From positions 1 through 7,270 of the forward strand of contig JAVBYB010000099.1 of the NCBI GenBank assembly GCA_030824255.1: DNA of 7,270 nucleotides, given 5' to 3'. Under the pieces are notes generated by a model, which did not search any database, was not told the origin of the DNA, and was given only the letters and a program-made list of their open reading frames with translations. This DNA is from a bacterium (GTDB taxonomy: Bacteria; Pseudomonadota; Alphaproteobacteria; Caulobacterales; Hyphomonadaceae). Below are positions 1-6,485 of the stretch, piece by piece. Position 1 is the stretch's first letter. Every line of letters starts with the position of its first letter. Both the position numbers and the translations under genes were made by a program.

Positions 1-2
1 GA

Positions 3-131
3 TGGGTGGGCGAGGGCGACCGCGCCATCATCTTCACCAGCCACCGGCAGGGTCCTGACTGGACCGGCAAGCCGTTGCGGCGCGTGGCTTGGCCACGTGG
101 CGCGCAGGAAGAGAATGGTGTGCGGGCTTAA
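3..131 (+). CDS. C-terminal end of an unidentified protein (5' truncated by the window)
   Basis: The third plus frame is open from the window edge to a TAA at 129-131 and encodes 42 visible residues, starting WVGEGDRAIIFTSHRQGPDW and ending in GVRA. The composition looks like real protein: a short beta-strand-like stretch (RAIIFTSH), then a Trp/Gly/Pro-rich turn (DWTGKPLRRVAWP) and a charged tail. Codons are GC-rich, as in the neighbours. The stop falls exactly where the convergent TetR gene ends, which supports this frame over the others. I do not recognise the family, and the visible part is too short to assign a function. It converges on the repressor gene, so it is probably not in the efflux regulon. 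Confidence 0.5.
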   Translation, partial: WVGEGDRAIIFTSHRQGPDWTGKPLRRVAWPRGAQEENGVRA

Positions 132-700
132 GGCGTGACCACGGCCTGAAGTGTGCGGGCGAGGCGTACGCGAAAGCGCTCGCGCGCTTCGGGCGGCAGG
201 CCGAGATCGTCTGCGATAAGGCGATCCATCACGACGCCCTTGATGATGCTGGCAGCGAGGCGGGCGCGCTCGGCGACGTTTTCACCGCCGAGGAATTTTT
301 CGAACGGGCCATAGAAGCGTTCTTCGCTGGACATGCGAATGGCCGCGGCGGCGATCGGATGGTCGGAAGAACGCAGCATGATCAGGAAGATGTCAGGCTT
401 GTCCTGCCGCATCGGATCTTCGATCAACATGCGCGACAGCCGTTCCCCGAAGTCTGCCGGGTCGCCTACGAAAAGTTCGTCCGGCGGCGGACAATTATCG
501 AGGACGGCCTTGAACAGCTCCTCCTTGCCGCCGAAGTAGCGGGAGACGAGGGAGACATCGACGCCAGCGTCGGCGGCGATGGTTCGGAGGCTCACATTGT
601 CATAGGTTTCGGCGACAAACTTGGCGGTCGCGGCCTTGAGAAGCGCCGCGCGTGTCGCGGCGGCGTCACGTTTCCGGATAACAAGGTCGCTGATCGACAT
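128..700 (-). CDS. TetR/AcrR-family transcriptional repressor, probable local regulator of the RND efflux operon
   Basis: This 190-residue protein has the usual TetR-family length. The N-terminal DNA-binding domain spans about residues 10-65. The helix-turn-helix lies near residues 37-56 (SLRTIAADAGVDVSLVSRYF), followed by the family's GGKEELF segment at 57-63. The rest (about 70-190) is the variable all-helical ligand-binding and dimerisation domain, so the inducer cannot be predicted. The ATG at 700-698 is preceded on the minus strand by AGAGG about 4 bases upstream, a short but usable ribosome-binding site. The gene is transcribed divergently from the adaptor and pump across a control region with two matching palindromes, the classic arrangement for a repressor controlling an efflux operon and itself (AcrR and MexR-like logic). 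Family assignment is secure; the target is inferred from position. Confidence 0.93.
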   Translation of the reverse strand: MSISDLVIRKRDAAATRAALLKAATAKFVAETYDNVSLRTIAADAGVDVSLVSRYFGGKEELFKAVLDNCPPPDELFVGDPADFGERLSRMLIEDPMRQDKPDIFLIMLRSSDHPIAAAAIRMSSEERFYGPFEKFLGGENVAERARLAASIIKGVVMDRLIADDLGLPPEARERFRVRLARTLQAVVTP

Positions 701-726
701 CGAACCTCTAAGTCGCGAAAAATTTA

Positions 727-742
727 GTCAACACCTGTTGAC
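727..742. promoter_or_regulatory. Operator-like palindrome 1 in the divergent control region
   Basis: The site reads GTCAACACCTGTTGAC: two perfect 7-base inverted arms around a CC centre. It matches palindrome 2 at 767-782 at 14 of 16 positions, and the two differences are paired across the dyad (A/T becomes G/C), so symmetry is kept. This is the size and form expected for a TetR-family dimer site. Its right arm forms the start of a TTGACA hexamer (738-743) pointing toward the adaptor gene. Binding by the adjacent TetR protein is inferred. Confidence 0.75.
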
Positions 743-767
743 ATCTGGCTGGTAAAAGCAATCTATG
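738..767 (+). promoter_or_regulatory. Candidate promoter for the adaptor-pump operon
   Basis: A perfect TTGACA -35 hexamer at 738-743 overlaps palindrome 1. It is followed after 18 bases by TCTATG (762-767), a weak -10 candidate abutting palindrome 2; a 17-base spacing gives ATCTAT, which is weaker. Repressor at either palindrome would block RNA polymerase. The -35 is convincing but the -10 is poor, so the exact start site is uncertain. Confidence 0.45.
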
Positions 768-782
768 TCAACGCCCGTTGAC
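767..782. promoter_or_regulatory. Operator-like palindrome 2 in the divergent control region
   Basis: The site reads GTCAACGCCCGTTGAC, with perfect 7-base arms around CC. Its centre lies 40 bp from that of palindrome 1, close to four helical turns, so two repressor dimers would sit on nearly the same face of the DNA. On the minus strand its left arm plus the next base give TTGACA (771-766), which points toward the tetR gene. On the plus strand it would cover the start region of the adaptor promoter. Repressor occupancy is inferred. Confidence 0.75.
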
Positions 783-875
783 TTCAAGCGGGCAAAAGAA
801 TTCGGACGCATACCGCCTACCCACAATAAGTAAGTGACCCCGCAAACGGGCGCATCTCCTCCCCCGAGGCTAAAA

Positions 876-1985
876 ATGCTGAATAATTTCAAGTTCGTAC
901 TCGGCGCGACAGTTGCCGCTACGGCACTCGCCGCCTGCTCCCCAAGCGTTGCGGCCCCGGCAGCGCCGCCTGCTCCGCAGGTTTCGGTGGCGACCCCTCT
1001 TTCCCAACAAGTGACCGACTGGGATGAGTTCACGGGCCGATTCCAGGCTGCGCAGCGCGTTGAAGTTCGCGCCCGTGCGGGTGGTTTCATCCAGGCTGCT
1101 CACTTCACCGAAGGCCAGCGTGTCCAGAAGGGACAACTGCTGTTCACGCTCGACCAGCGGCCCGCGCAGGCTGCATTGGCTTCCGCTCAGGCCGACGTCG
1201 CGTTGGCGCGCCGCGCCTTCGAACGCGCGGAAATCCTGATGAAGGACGGCGCAATCTCCCGGCAGGATTACGACCAGCGTCTTGCCAATCTCGAGATTGC
1301 CGAGGCTGCCGTCTCTTCGCGCAAGCTGGACCTGGAGTTCACGCGCGTGACGGCGCCGGCATCCGGCTTTGTTTCTGATCGCCGCGTCGATGCGGGCAAC
1401 GTTATCTCTGGCGGCACATCGCAGGCTGACCTTCTTACGGAGATCGTCAACGCTGATCCCATCCACTTTGAATTCGAGGCCTCTGAGGCCCAGCTGCTGC
1501 GCTACCAGCGCCAGGCGCTGAAGACGGGCGGTAAGGTGGAAATCCGGCTGCAGGATGAGAATGCCTACGCCTGGACCGGCACGGTCGACTTCTCCGATGC
1601 GCAGGTCGATGCATCGTCTGGCTCGATCCGGATGCGCGCGAAAATCTCCAACCCGGATGGCTTCCTGAAGCCCGGTATGTTCGGCCGCGCGCGCGTGGAA
1701 AGCTCGGCGACCTACGGCGCCATGCTGATCCCTGAAACGGCGGTCGTGGCGGCCGGCGCTGAGAAGACCGCGCTGGTCGTGGCTGCGAATGGAACCGTCG
1801 AGGCCAAGACGCTGGAAGTCGGCCCGGTGCTGAATGGCATGCGTGTCGTTCGGTCAGGTCTGGGCGCGGATGACCGCGTGATAATCAATGGCGTGCAGCG
1901 GGCCATGCCCGGCGCCGTGGTCGATGCGCGTTCAACGACGTTGACCAGCACGGCCGAGCTCGAAACCGGTACGCGCAAGCAATAG
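876..1985 (+). CDS. RND efflux periplasmic adaptor lipoprotein (MexE/AcrA-like, HlyD superfamily)
   Basis: This is the membrane-fusion subunit that links an RND pump to an outer-membrane channel in the periplasm. The 369-residue product starts at ATG 876, which has GAGG at 866-869 with 6-base spacing; a GTG at 834 in the same frame lacks a comparable site and would add residues ahead of the signal peptide. Residues 1-20 form a lipoprotein signal ending LAAC, making Cys21 the lipidated residue. Then come the first lipoyl half-motif (about 60-94, with GGFI and EGQRVQKGQLL), an alpha-helical hairpin (about 96-158) that would contact the outer-membrane channel, the second lipoyl half (about 160-185, with TAPASGFVSDRRVDAG), a beta-barrel (about 200-285) and the membrane-proximal domain (about 285-365). 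The segment TDWDEFTGR near residues 47-55 resembles MexE-type adaptors. Length is normal for the family. It is the first gene of the operon, 83 bases before the pump. Confidence 0.95.
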   Translation: MLNNFKFVLGATVAATALAACSPSVAAPAAPPAPQVSVATPLSQQVTDWDEFTGRFQAAQRVEVRARAGGFIQAAHFTEGQRVQKGQLLFTLDQRPAQAALASAQADVALARRAFERAEILMKDGAISRQDYDQRLANLEIAEAAVSSRKLDLEFTRVTAPASGFVSDRRVDAGNVISGGTSQADLLTEIVNADPIHFEFEASEAQLLRYQRQALKTGGKVEIRLQDENAYAWTGTVDFSDAQVDASSGSIRMRAKISNPDGFLKPGMFGRARVESSATYGAMLIPETAVVAAGAEKTALVVAANGTVEAKTLEVGPVLNGMRVVRSGLGADDRVIINGVQRAMPGAVVDARSTTLTSTAELETGTRKQ

Positions 1986-2045
1986 CAAGCGCCACGTAAC
2001 GACGACCCAATCATAATCTGGACGTGACCGGACATGAGAGCCGGC

Positions 2046-2062
2046 GCGTCTGCACAGGACGC
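2046..2062 (+). promoter_or_regulatory. Small hairpin overlapping the pump ribosome-binding site
   Basis: GCGTC (2046-2050) and GACGC (2058-2062) can pair as a 5-bp GC-rich stem around a 7-base loop. The AGGA ribosome-binding site (2056-2059) lies partly in the loop and partly in the 3' arm, so folding could reduce pump translation relative to the adaptor. The stem is short and could be chance. Confidence 0.25.
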
Positions 2063-2068
2063 CTCCCC

Positions 2069-5000
2069 ATGCGGTTCTCGCGATTCTTCATCGACCGGCC
2101 GATCTTTGCCGGCGTGGTATCGGTATTCATCACGCTGATGGGGATCTTTGCTTTCCCCGCGCTTCCACTGGCGCAGTATCCGGACATTGCCCCGCCATCG
2201 GTGATGGTGATGGCGGGCTATCCCGGCGCCTCAGCCGAGACGGTGGCCGAGACTGTTGCGGCGCCGATCGAGCAGGAGATCAACGGCGTCGAGAACATGC
2301 TGTACATCACGTCGGGCTCGACCAACGGCCTCGCGCAGATCACGGTGACGTTCAAGCCCGGGACAAACCTCGATACGGCGCAGGTGCTGGTGCAGAACCG
2401 CGTGGCGCTGGCTGAGCCGCGCCTGCCCGAACAGGTACGCCAGGGCGGCGTTCAGGTTCTGAAGCAGGATACAGGCTTCCTTCTGCTCGTGGCGCTGACG
2501 TCAAAGGATCCGAACGTCAACATCGACGAGATCGGCAACTTCGCGAACTCCGTGCTCAAGGACCGGCTGCTGCGCGTGCAGGGCGTGGGCGGCGTGCAGG
2601 TGTTTGGCGGCGGTCTTTACTCGATGCGGGTTTGGATCGATCCGGGCAAGGCGGCGGCGCGCGACCTGACGGCGAACGAGATCGTCACGGCGCTGCGCGC
2701 GCAGAACATCCAGGCGGCAGGCGGATCGATTGGATCGCCGCCATTCGATAGCGGCGTGGCCAACGAACTGCCGGTCCAGGTGGAAGGCCGCCTGAAGACT
2801 GTCGAGGAGTTTGGCAAGGTCGTCATCAAGCGTTCTGACACAGGACAGGTGACGTTCCTGCAGGACGTGGCGCGGATCGAGCTTGGTTCTCAGGACTATT
2901 CCATCCGCGGGTATTTCAGCGGCGACAGGGGTATCGGCATGGCGGTCACCCCGTCGCCGGGAGCAAATGCGATCAACGCTTCGCATGCGATCCTGCAACT
3001 GATGAAGGACGCCGAGGACGAGTTGCCGGCGGGCGTCAGCTGGATGGTTCCCTACAACCCCACAGAGTACGTCGAGGCGTCGGTGGAGTCGGTGCAGCAC
3101 ACGCTGATCGAGGCGATTTTCCTCGTGATGATCGTTGTGATTGTGTTCCTGCAGACGTGGCGTGCTGCGATCATTCCCATCGTGGCGATCCCGATCGCGC
3201 TGGTTGCCACGTTCATCGTGCAGTTGATGCTCGGGTATTCGATCAACTCGCTGTCACTGTTCGCGCTGGTGCTCGCTGTGGGCATCGTTGTCGATGACGC
3301 CATCGTCGTGGTGGAGAACGTCGAGCGAAACATACGCGCAGGCATGTCGCCCAAGGAAGCCGCCTACAAGACAATGGAGGAGGTTTCGGGTGCGCTGGTG
3401 GCCATCGGCCTGGTGCTGATGGCGGTGTTCGTGCCGGCCGCTTTCATGCCCGGTATTCCAGGCGTCTTCTTCAGGCAGTTCGCGGTGGCGATTGCGACCG
3501 CGGCGGCGGTATCGCTGCTGGTGTCGCTAACGCTGTCGCCAGCGATGGCGGCGATGCTGCTGAAGCCGCACGTGCATGATCAGAAGAAGCGGCGCGGGAT
3601 CTTTGCGCCGCTCGGCTGGGTGGCTGACAAGTTCAATCAGGGCTTCGATTGGCTGTCGGACCGCTATGGCAAGTTGACGGCCAAGCTGGTGCGCATGTCG
3701 GCGATGATGCTGGTCGTCTACGCTGTCCTCTTGGGCCTGACGGGGTGGCGGATGACCGACACGCCGACGGGCTTCATCCCGGATCAGGACCAGGGATTCC
3801 TGATCGGTGTCGTGCAACTGCCTCCGGGCGCTTCACTGGAGCGTACGGATGCAGTTGTGCGGCGCGCGGTCGAGCAACTCAAGCAGACGGAAGGCGTGCA
3901 GGACGTGGCGGCGTTCGCCGGCATGGACGGTGCGAGCTTCTCGAACTCGTCCAACGCGGCGACGATGTTCATTCGTCTTGATCCCTGGAAGGACCGTGGA
4001 ACTGCGCTGAACGCGCAGGCCATGGCCGGGCAGATCATGGGCGCGATGGGGTCCATCGAGGAAGCCAGCATCTTCGTGATCGCACCGCCCGCCGTTCAGG
4101 GCATGGGCAATGGCGGCGGCTTCAAGATGATGCTGCAGGATACGTCTGGCAAAGGCTATCGCGCGCTGGAGCAGGCGCAGTTCCAGATCGTCGGTGCAGC
4201 CAGCCAACCGGATTCCGGCGTGGTCGGCGTGTTTCCGGGCCTCAACACGGGCAGCCCGCGCGTGACGGCGGAAGTCGATCGCGAGAAGGCGCTGATGCTG
4301 GGCGTTGAACCGTCCGAGATCTTCAGCGCGATGGGTACATATCTGGGCTCGGCCTATGTGAACGACTTCAACATGCTGGGTCGTACCTTCCGCGTGACGG
4401 CGCAGGCGGAGCCAACGCTGCGAGACGACAAGGAAGATATCGCCAACCTGAAGGTACGCTCGTCTTCGGGCGGGATGGTGCCGCTCGGGTCGGTCGCGAC
4501 GCTGAAGGATGATACGGGGCCGGTGCGCGTCGTGCGCTTCAATCTGTTCCCGGCGGCGGAGATCCAGGGTGCTGCGGCTCCGGGTGTCTCATCCGGCGAG
4601 GCGCTCGCGCGAATGGAAGCGATGGCGGCGCAGCTGCCGGAAGGCTTCAGCTACGAATGGACAGAGCTGGCGCTGCAGGAGAAGTCGCAGGGCAATACGG
4701 GGCCAATCGTGTTCCTGATGGCCGTTGTGCTCGTCTTCCTTGTGCTGGCGGCTCAGTATGAAGCTTTCACGCTTCCGCTGGCGGTGATCCTCATCGTTCC
4801 GATGTGTATCCTTGCGGCAATCCTGGGCGTGAACCTGCGCGGGTTCGACAACAACATCCTGACGCAGGTCGGGTTGCTGGTGCTCGTCGCGCTCGCATCG
4901 AAGAACGCCATTCTTATCGTGGAGTTCGCGAAGCAGGCTGAGGACGCAGGCAAGAGCCGGTTCGAAGCGGCGGTGGAAGCCGCACGCACCCGCCTGCGCC

Positions 5001-5263
5001 CGATCCTGATGACGTCGTTCGCCTTTATCTTTGGCGTTGTGCCGCTGATGCTGGCGTCCGGTCCGGGTCAGGAAATGCGTCAGGCGCTCGGTACGTCGGT
5101 GTTCTTCGGTATGCTTGGCGTCACGATCTTCGGCCTGATCTTCACGCCGGTGTTCTACGTGGTAACCCGCTGGCTGTCGGAGCGAATGCCGGGCGCTCGG
5201 AAGAAGCAGCAGGAAATTCTGCCGCCGGTCGAAGGACATACGCCGGCTGCGCACGCGGAATAG
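2069..5263 (+). CDS. HAE-1 family RND multidrug efflux transporter (AcrB/MexF-like inner-membrane pump)
   Basis: This is the proton-driven inner-membrane pump of a tripartite efflux system, expected to work as a trimer with the adaptor encoded just upstream. The product is 1,064 residues, slightly longer than AcrB. The ATG at 2069 has AGGA at 2056-2059 (9-base spacing) and gives the canonical N-terminus MRFSRFFIDRP; the in-frame GTG at 2024 would add 15 unrelated residues. Topology fits 12 membrane helices in two halves: TM1 near 10-30, TM2-6 near 345-495, TM7 near 541-560 and TM8-12 near 877-1035, with two large periplasmic domains between. The proton-relay residues are present: D409 and D410 in TM4 (GIVVDDAIVVVEN), K945 in TM10 (ASKNAILIVEF) and T982 in TM11, corresponding to AcrB D407, D408, K940 and T978. 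It looks intact and functional. Substrates cannot be read from the sequence. No outer-membrane factor gene follows it. Confidence 0.97.
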   Translation: MRFSRFFIDRPIFAGVVSVFITLMGIFAFPALPLAQYPDIAPPSVMVMAGYPGASAETVAETVAAPIEQEINGVENMLYITSGSTNGLAQITVTFKPGTNLDTAQVLVQNRVALAEPRLPEQVRQGGVQVLKQDTGFLLLVALTSKDPNVNIDEIGNFANSVLKDRLLRVQGVGGVQVFGGGLYSMRVWIDPGKAAARDLTANEIVTALRAQNIQAAGGSIGSPPFDSGVANELPVQVEGRLKTVEEFGKVVIKRSDTGQVTFLQDVARIELGSQDYSIRGYFSGDRGIGMAVTPSPGANAINASHAILQLMKDAEDELPAGVSWMVPYNPTEYVEASVESVQHTLIEAIFLVMIVVIVFLQTWRAAIIPIVAIPIALVATFIVQLMLGYSINSLSLFALVLAVGIVVDDAIVVVENVERNIRAGMSPKEAAYKTMEEVSGALVAIGLVLMAVFVPAAFMPGIPGVFFRQFAVAIATAAAVSLLVSLTLSPAMAAMLLKPHVHDQKKRRGIFAPLGWVADKFNQGFDWLSDRYGKLTAKLVRMSAMMLVVYAVLLGLTGWRMTDTPTGFIPDQDQGFLIGVVQLPPGASLERTDAVVRRAVEQLKQTEGVQDVAAFAGMDGASFSNSSNAATMFIRLDPWKDRGTALNAQAMAGQIMGAMGSIEEASIFVIAPPAVQGMGNGGGFKMMLQDTSGKGYRALEQAQFQIVGAASQPDSGVVGVFPGLNTGSPRVTAEVDREKALMLGVEPSEIFSAMGTYLGSAYVNDFNMLGRTFRVTAQAEPTLRDDKEDIANLKVRSSSGGMVPLGSVATLKDDTGPVRVVRFNLFPAAEIQGAAAPGVSSGEALARMEAMAAQLPEGFSYEWTELALQEKSQGNTGPIVFLMAVVLVFLVLAAQYEAFTLPLAVILIVPMCILAAILGVNLRGFDNNILTQVGLLVLVALASKNAILIVEFAKQAEDAGKSRFEAAVEAARTRLRPILMTSFAFIFGVVPLMLASGPGQEMRQALGTSVFFGMLGVTIFGLIFTPVFYVVTRWLSERMPGARKKQQEILPPVEGHTPAAHAE

Positions 5264-5435
5264 GCATGAGGCGTTGATTTGAGTTGTCCCTGGTGACGGC
5301 CTCGCGCCGTCGGTGGGGGCAGCTCTCAGCCTACCCCGAAAAAAAGAGCCAGGTTTCCTTCGCGGCCCCTACTGGGCAGGGTACGCGCGGCGGGTACAGT
5401 GACGGTCGATCCTCTCGATGCAGGAAGACCACGCC
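5264..5435. other. Intergenic region between pump and crotonase genes
   Basis: This 172-base stretch has no convincing gene. It contains a 6-bp hairpin, GACGGC (5295-5300) with GCCGTC (5306-5311) around the loop CTCGC, which could mark the end of the efflux transcript but has no T-tract after it. A run of seven A lies at 5339-5345. No clear -35/-10 pair is visible for the crotonase gene, although the gap is long enough to hold a promoter. Confidence 0.4.
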
Positions 5436-6224
5436 ATGGCCTACGACAAGATCGAACTCGAGCGCGATGGTGATGTGGCGATTATTCGCCTCAACGACCC
5501 CGCCACGCTGAACGCCGTCACGCTGCAGACGATCGAGGAGATCGATGCGGCGCTAACGGAGATCACAGGTTGGGCGCGCGCCATGGTGCTGACAGGCGCC
5601 GGCCGCGCCTTCTGTTCTGGGGCGAATCTTTCTGGCGGCATGGGTGTGGGCCAGTCCGAAGGGCCGCCCGACGCGGGCAGGTCGCTCGAGACGCATATCA
5701 ACCCGCTGATGCTTCGTTTTCGCGATCTGCCATTTCCGTGGGTATCTGCGGTCAAAGGTTCGGCCGCTGGTGTCGGTTGTTCGTTTGCGCTGGCTGCCGA
5801 CATGGCGGTGGCGGGCGAGGGCGCCTTTTTCCTGCAGGCGTTTGCACGCGTCGGCCTCGTGCCGGATGGCGGGTCGAGCTGGCTTCTTGCGCGCTCGGTT
5901 GGCCGTGCGCGCGCAATGGAGATGATGTTGCTGGGCGAGCGCATTCCAGCTGCAAAGGCGCTGGAATGGGGCATGATCAATCGCCTCGTTCCGGATGAGC
6001 AGGTGATGCCGTCGGCGCTGGATCTTGCCCGCGCGCTGGCTGCCGGCCCCACGAAATCGTTGGCGCTGATCCGTCGTATGACATGGGCGGCCGCCGATTC
6101 CTTGTTCGAGGATGCCATGATCAATGAGCGCAACAACCAGCGCATCGCCGGCCAGACGAAAGATCATCGCGAAGGCGTCGTCGCCTTCCTGTCCAAGCGC
6201 CCGGCGCAATTCACCGGCCAATAG
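5436..6224 (+). CDS. Enoyl-CoA hydratase/isomerase family protein (crotonase fold), isomerase-like active site
   Basis: Crotonase-fold enzymes bind acyl-CoA thioesters and stabilise an enolate in an oxyanion hole. The product is 262 residues, normal for the family. The ATG at 5436 has AGGAAG at 5422-5427 with 8-base spacing; an in-frame ATG at 5418 lies upstream of that site and is less likely. The N-terminal strand (IIRLNDP, then LNAV), the oxyanion-hole segments (CSGANL and GSAAGVG) and the C-terminal trimerisation helices are present. By alignment with classical hydratase (rat E144 and E164), the first glutamate position is Ser116 and the second is Phe136, so water-adding catalysis looks unlikely. 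The GLVPDGGSSWLL segment keeps an Asp (D144) at the position used by PaaG/enoyl-CoA isomerase-type members. It is therefore better described as a family member with probable isomerase-type chemistry than as a confirmed hydratase. The substrate is unknown. Confidence 0.9.
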   Translation: MAYDKIELERDGDVAIIRLNDPATLNAVTLQTIEEIDAALTEITGWARAMVLTGAGRAFCSGANLSGGMGVGQSEGPPDAGRSLETHINPLMLRFRDLPFPWVSAVKGSAAGVGCSFALAADMAVAGEGAFFLQAFARVGLVPDGGSSWLLARSVGRARAMEMMLLGERIPAAKALEWGMINRLVPDEQVMPSALDLARALAAGPTKSLALIRRMTWAAADSLFEDAMINERNNQRIAGQTKDHREGVVAFLSKRPAQFTGQ

Positions 6225-6241
6225 TCCGGCAGACAATCCTT

Positions 6242-6433
6242 ATCCGTGCACGCTTCACCGAACTCTTCGGTGTTCGGCGTCCCATCGCGCAAGGCGGTAT
6301 GCGGTTGGTTGGCATGGCGGAGCTTGTTTCCGCTGCCACAACGCACTCGACGCTTGTCCAAAGGGACGCACCGGTGAATGCGGAAGAAAGAGCGAAGCTT
6401 CTATCCGATCGCTGGAAGGCGGACAGGCCGTAG
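6242..6433 (+). pseudogene. Decayed N-terminal remnant of a nitronate monooxygenase (2-nitropropane dioxygenase family)
   Basis: Frame 2 just after the crotonase stop is open and reads RARFTELFGVRRPIAQGGM, then RLVGMAELVSAA (6242-6337). This matches the start of FMN-dependent nitronate monooxygenases: a TRFTELFG-like opening, the PI-x-QGGM flavin-binding motif and a following VG-x-AELVSA helix. Similarity stops abruptly at about 6337, where intact enzymes continue with an N-A-G-G-L-G type segment. Here the frame runs on through about 31 unrelated codons to TAG at 6431-6433. No ATG, GTG or TTG lies in frame ahead of the homologous part; the codon at the expected start (6242) is ATC. The remaining roughly 300 residues of the enzyme are missing. 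The remnant lies only 17 bases after the crotonase gene, so an ancestral crotonase-monooxygenase operon with a 3' deletion is likely. An in-frame ATG at 6299 could yield a 44-residue peptide, but I see no reason to think it functions. Confidence 0.65.
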
Positions 6434-6447
6434 CCCATCCGCCTTCC
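6414..6447. terminator. Strong hairpin between convergent genes, possible bidirectional transcript end
   Basis: GGAAGGCGGA (6414-6423) and TCCGCCTTCC (6438-6447) form a perfect 10-bp stem. Inside it GGC (6426-6428) and GCC (6433-6435) can extend pairing to a CGTA tetraloop across a small CA/CA internal loop. It lies 38 bases past the stop of the minus-strand MFS gene, a typical terminator position. Neither side has a T-tract, so intrinsic termination is uncertain; a 3'-end stabilising hairpin or a recombination relic are alternatives. Confidence 0.45.
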
Positions 6448-6485
6448 CTCGTTCGTCCCCACCCTGGGATTGCGGAAGCGCGCGC

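Noticed and set aside
89..727. A 212-codon plus-strand open frame opposite tetR
   Set aside because: It lies almost wholly over the well-supported TetR gene on the other strand and has no recognisable protein features; it is a by-product of GC-rich codon structure.
834..875. Upstream GTG start for the adaptor
   Set aside because: It would place 14 residues before a textbook lipoprotein signal peptide, while ATG 876 has a well-placed GAGG site.
728..1090. A 120-codon minus-strand open frame across the control region and adaptor start
   Set aside because: It overlaps the operators and the adaptor signal peptide, has low-complexity Ala/Thr/Gly content and no family resemblance.
2024..2068. Upstream GTG start for the RND pump
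   Set aside because: It adds 15 residues not found at the conserved start of this family; ATG 2069 has AGGA in range and gives MRFSRFFIDRP.
5441..6236. Two long minus-strand open frames opposite the crotonase gene
   Set aside because: Both are antisense to a clear crotonase and show Arg/Ser/Pro/Ala-rich shadow composition without motifs.
6256..6272. Hairpin CACCGAA-CTC-TTCGGTG as a terminator for the crotonase gene
   Set aside because: It has no T-tract and falls inside the codons for TELFG of the monooxygenase remnant, which explains the bases better.
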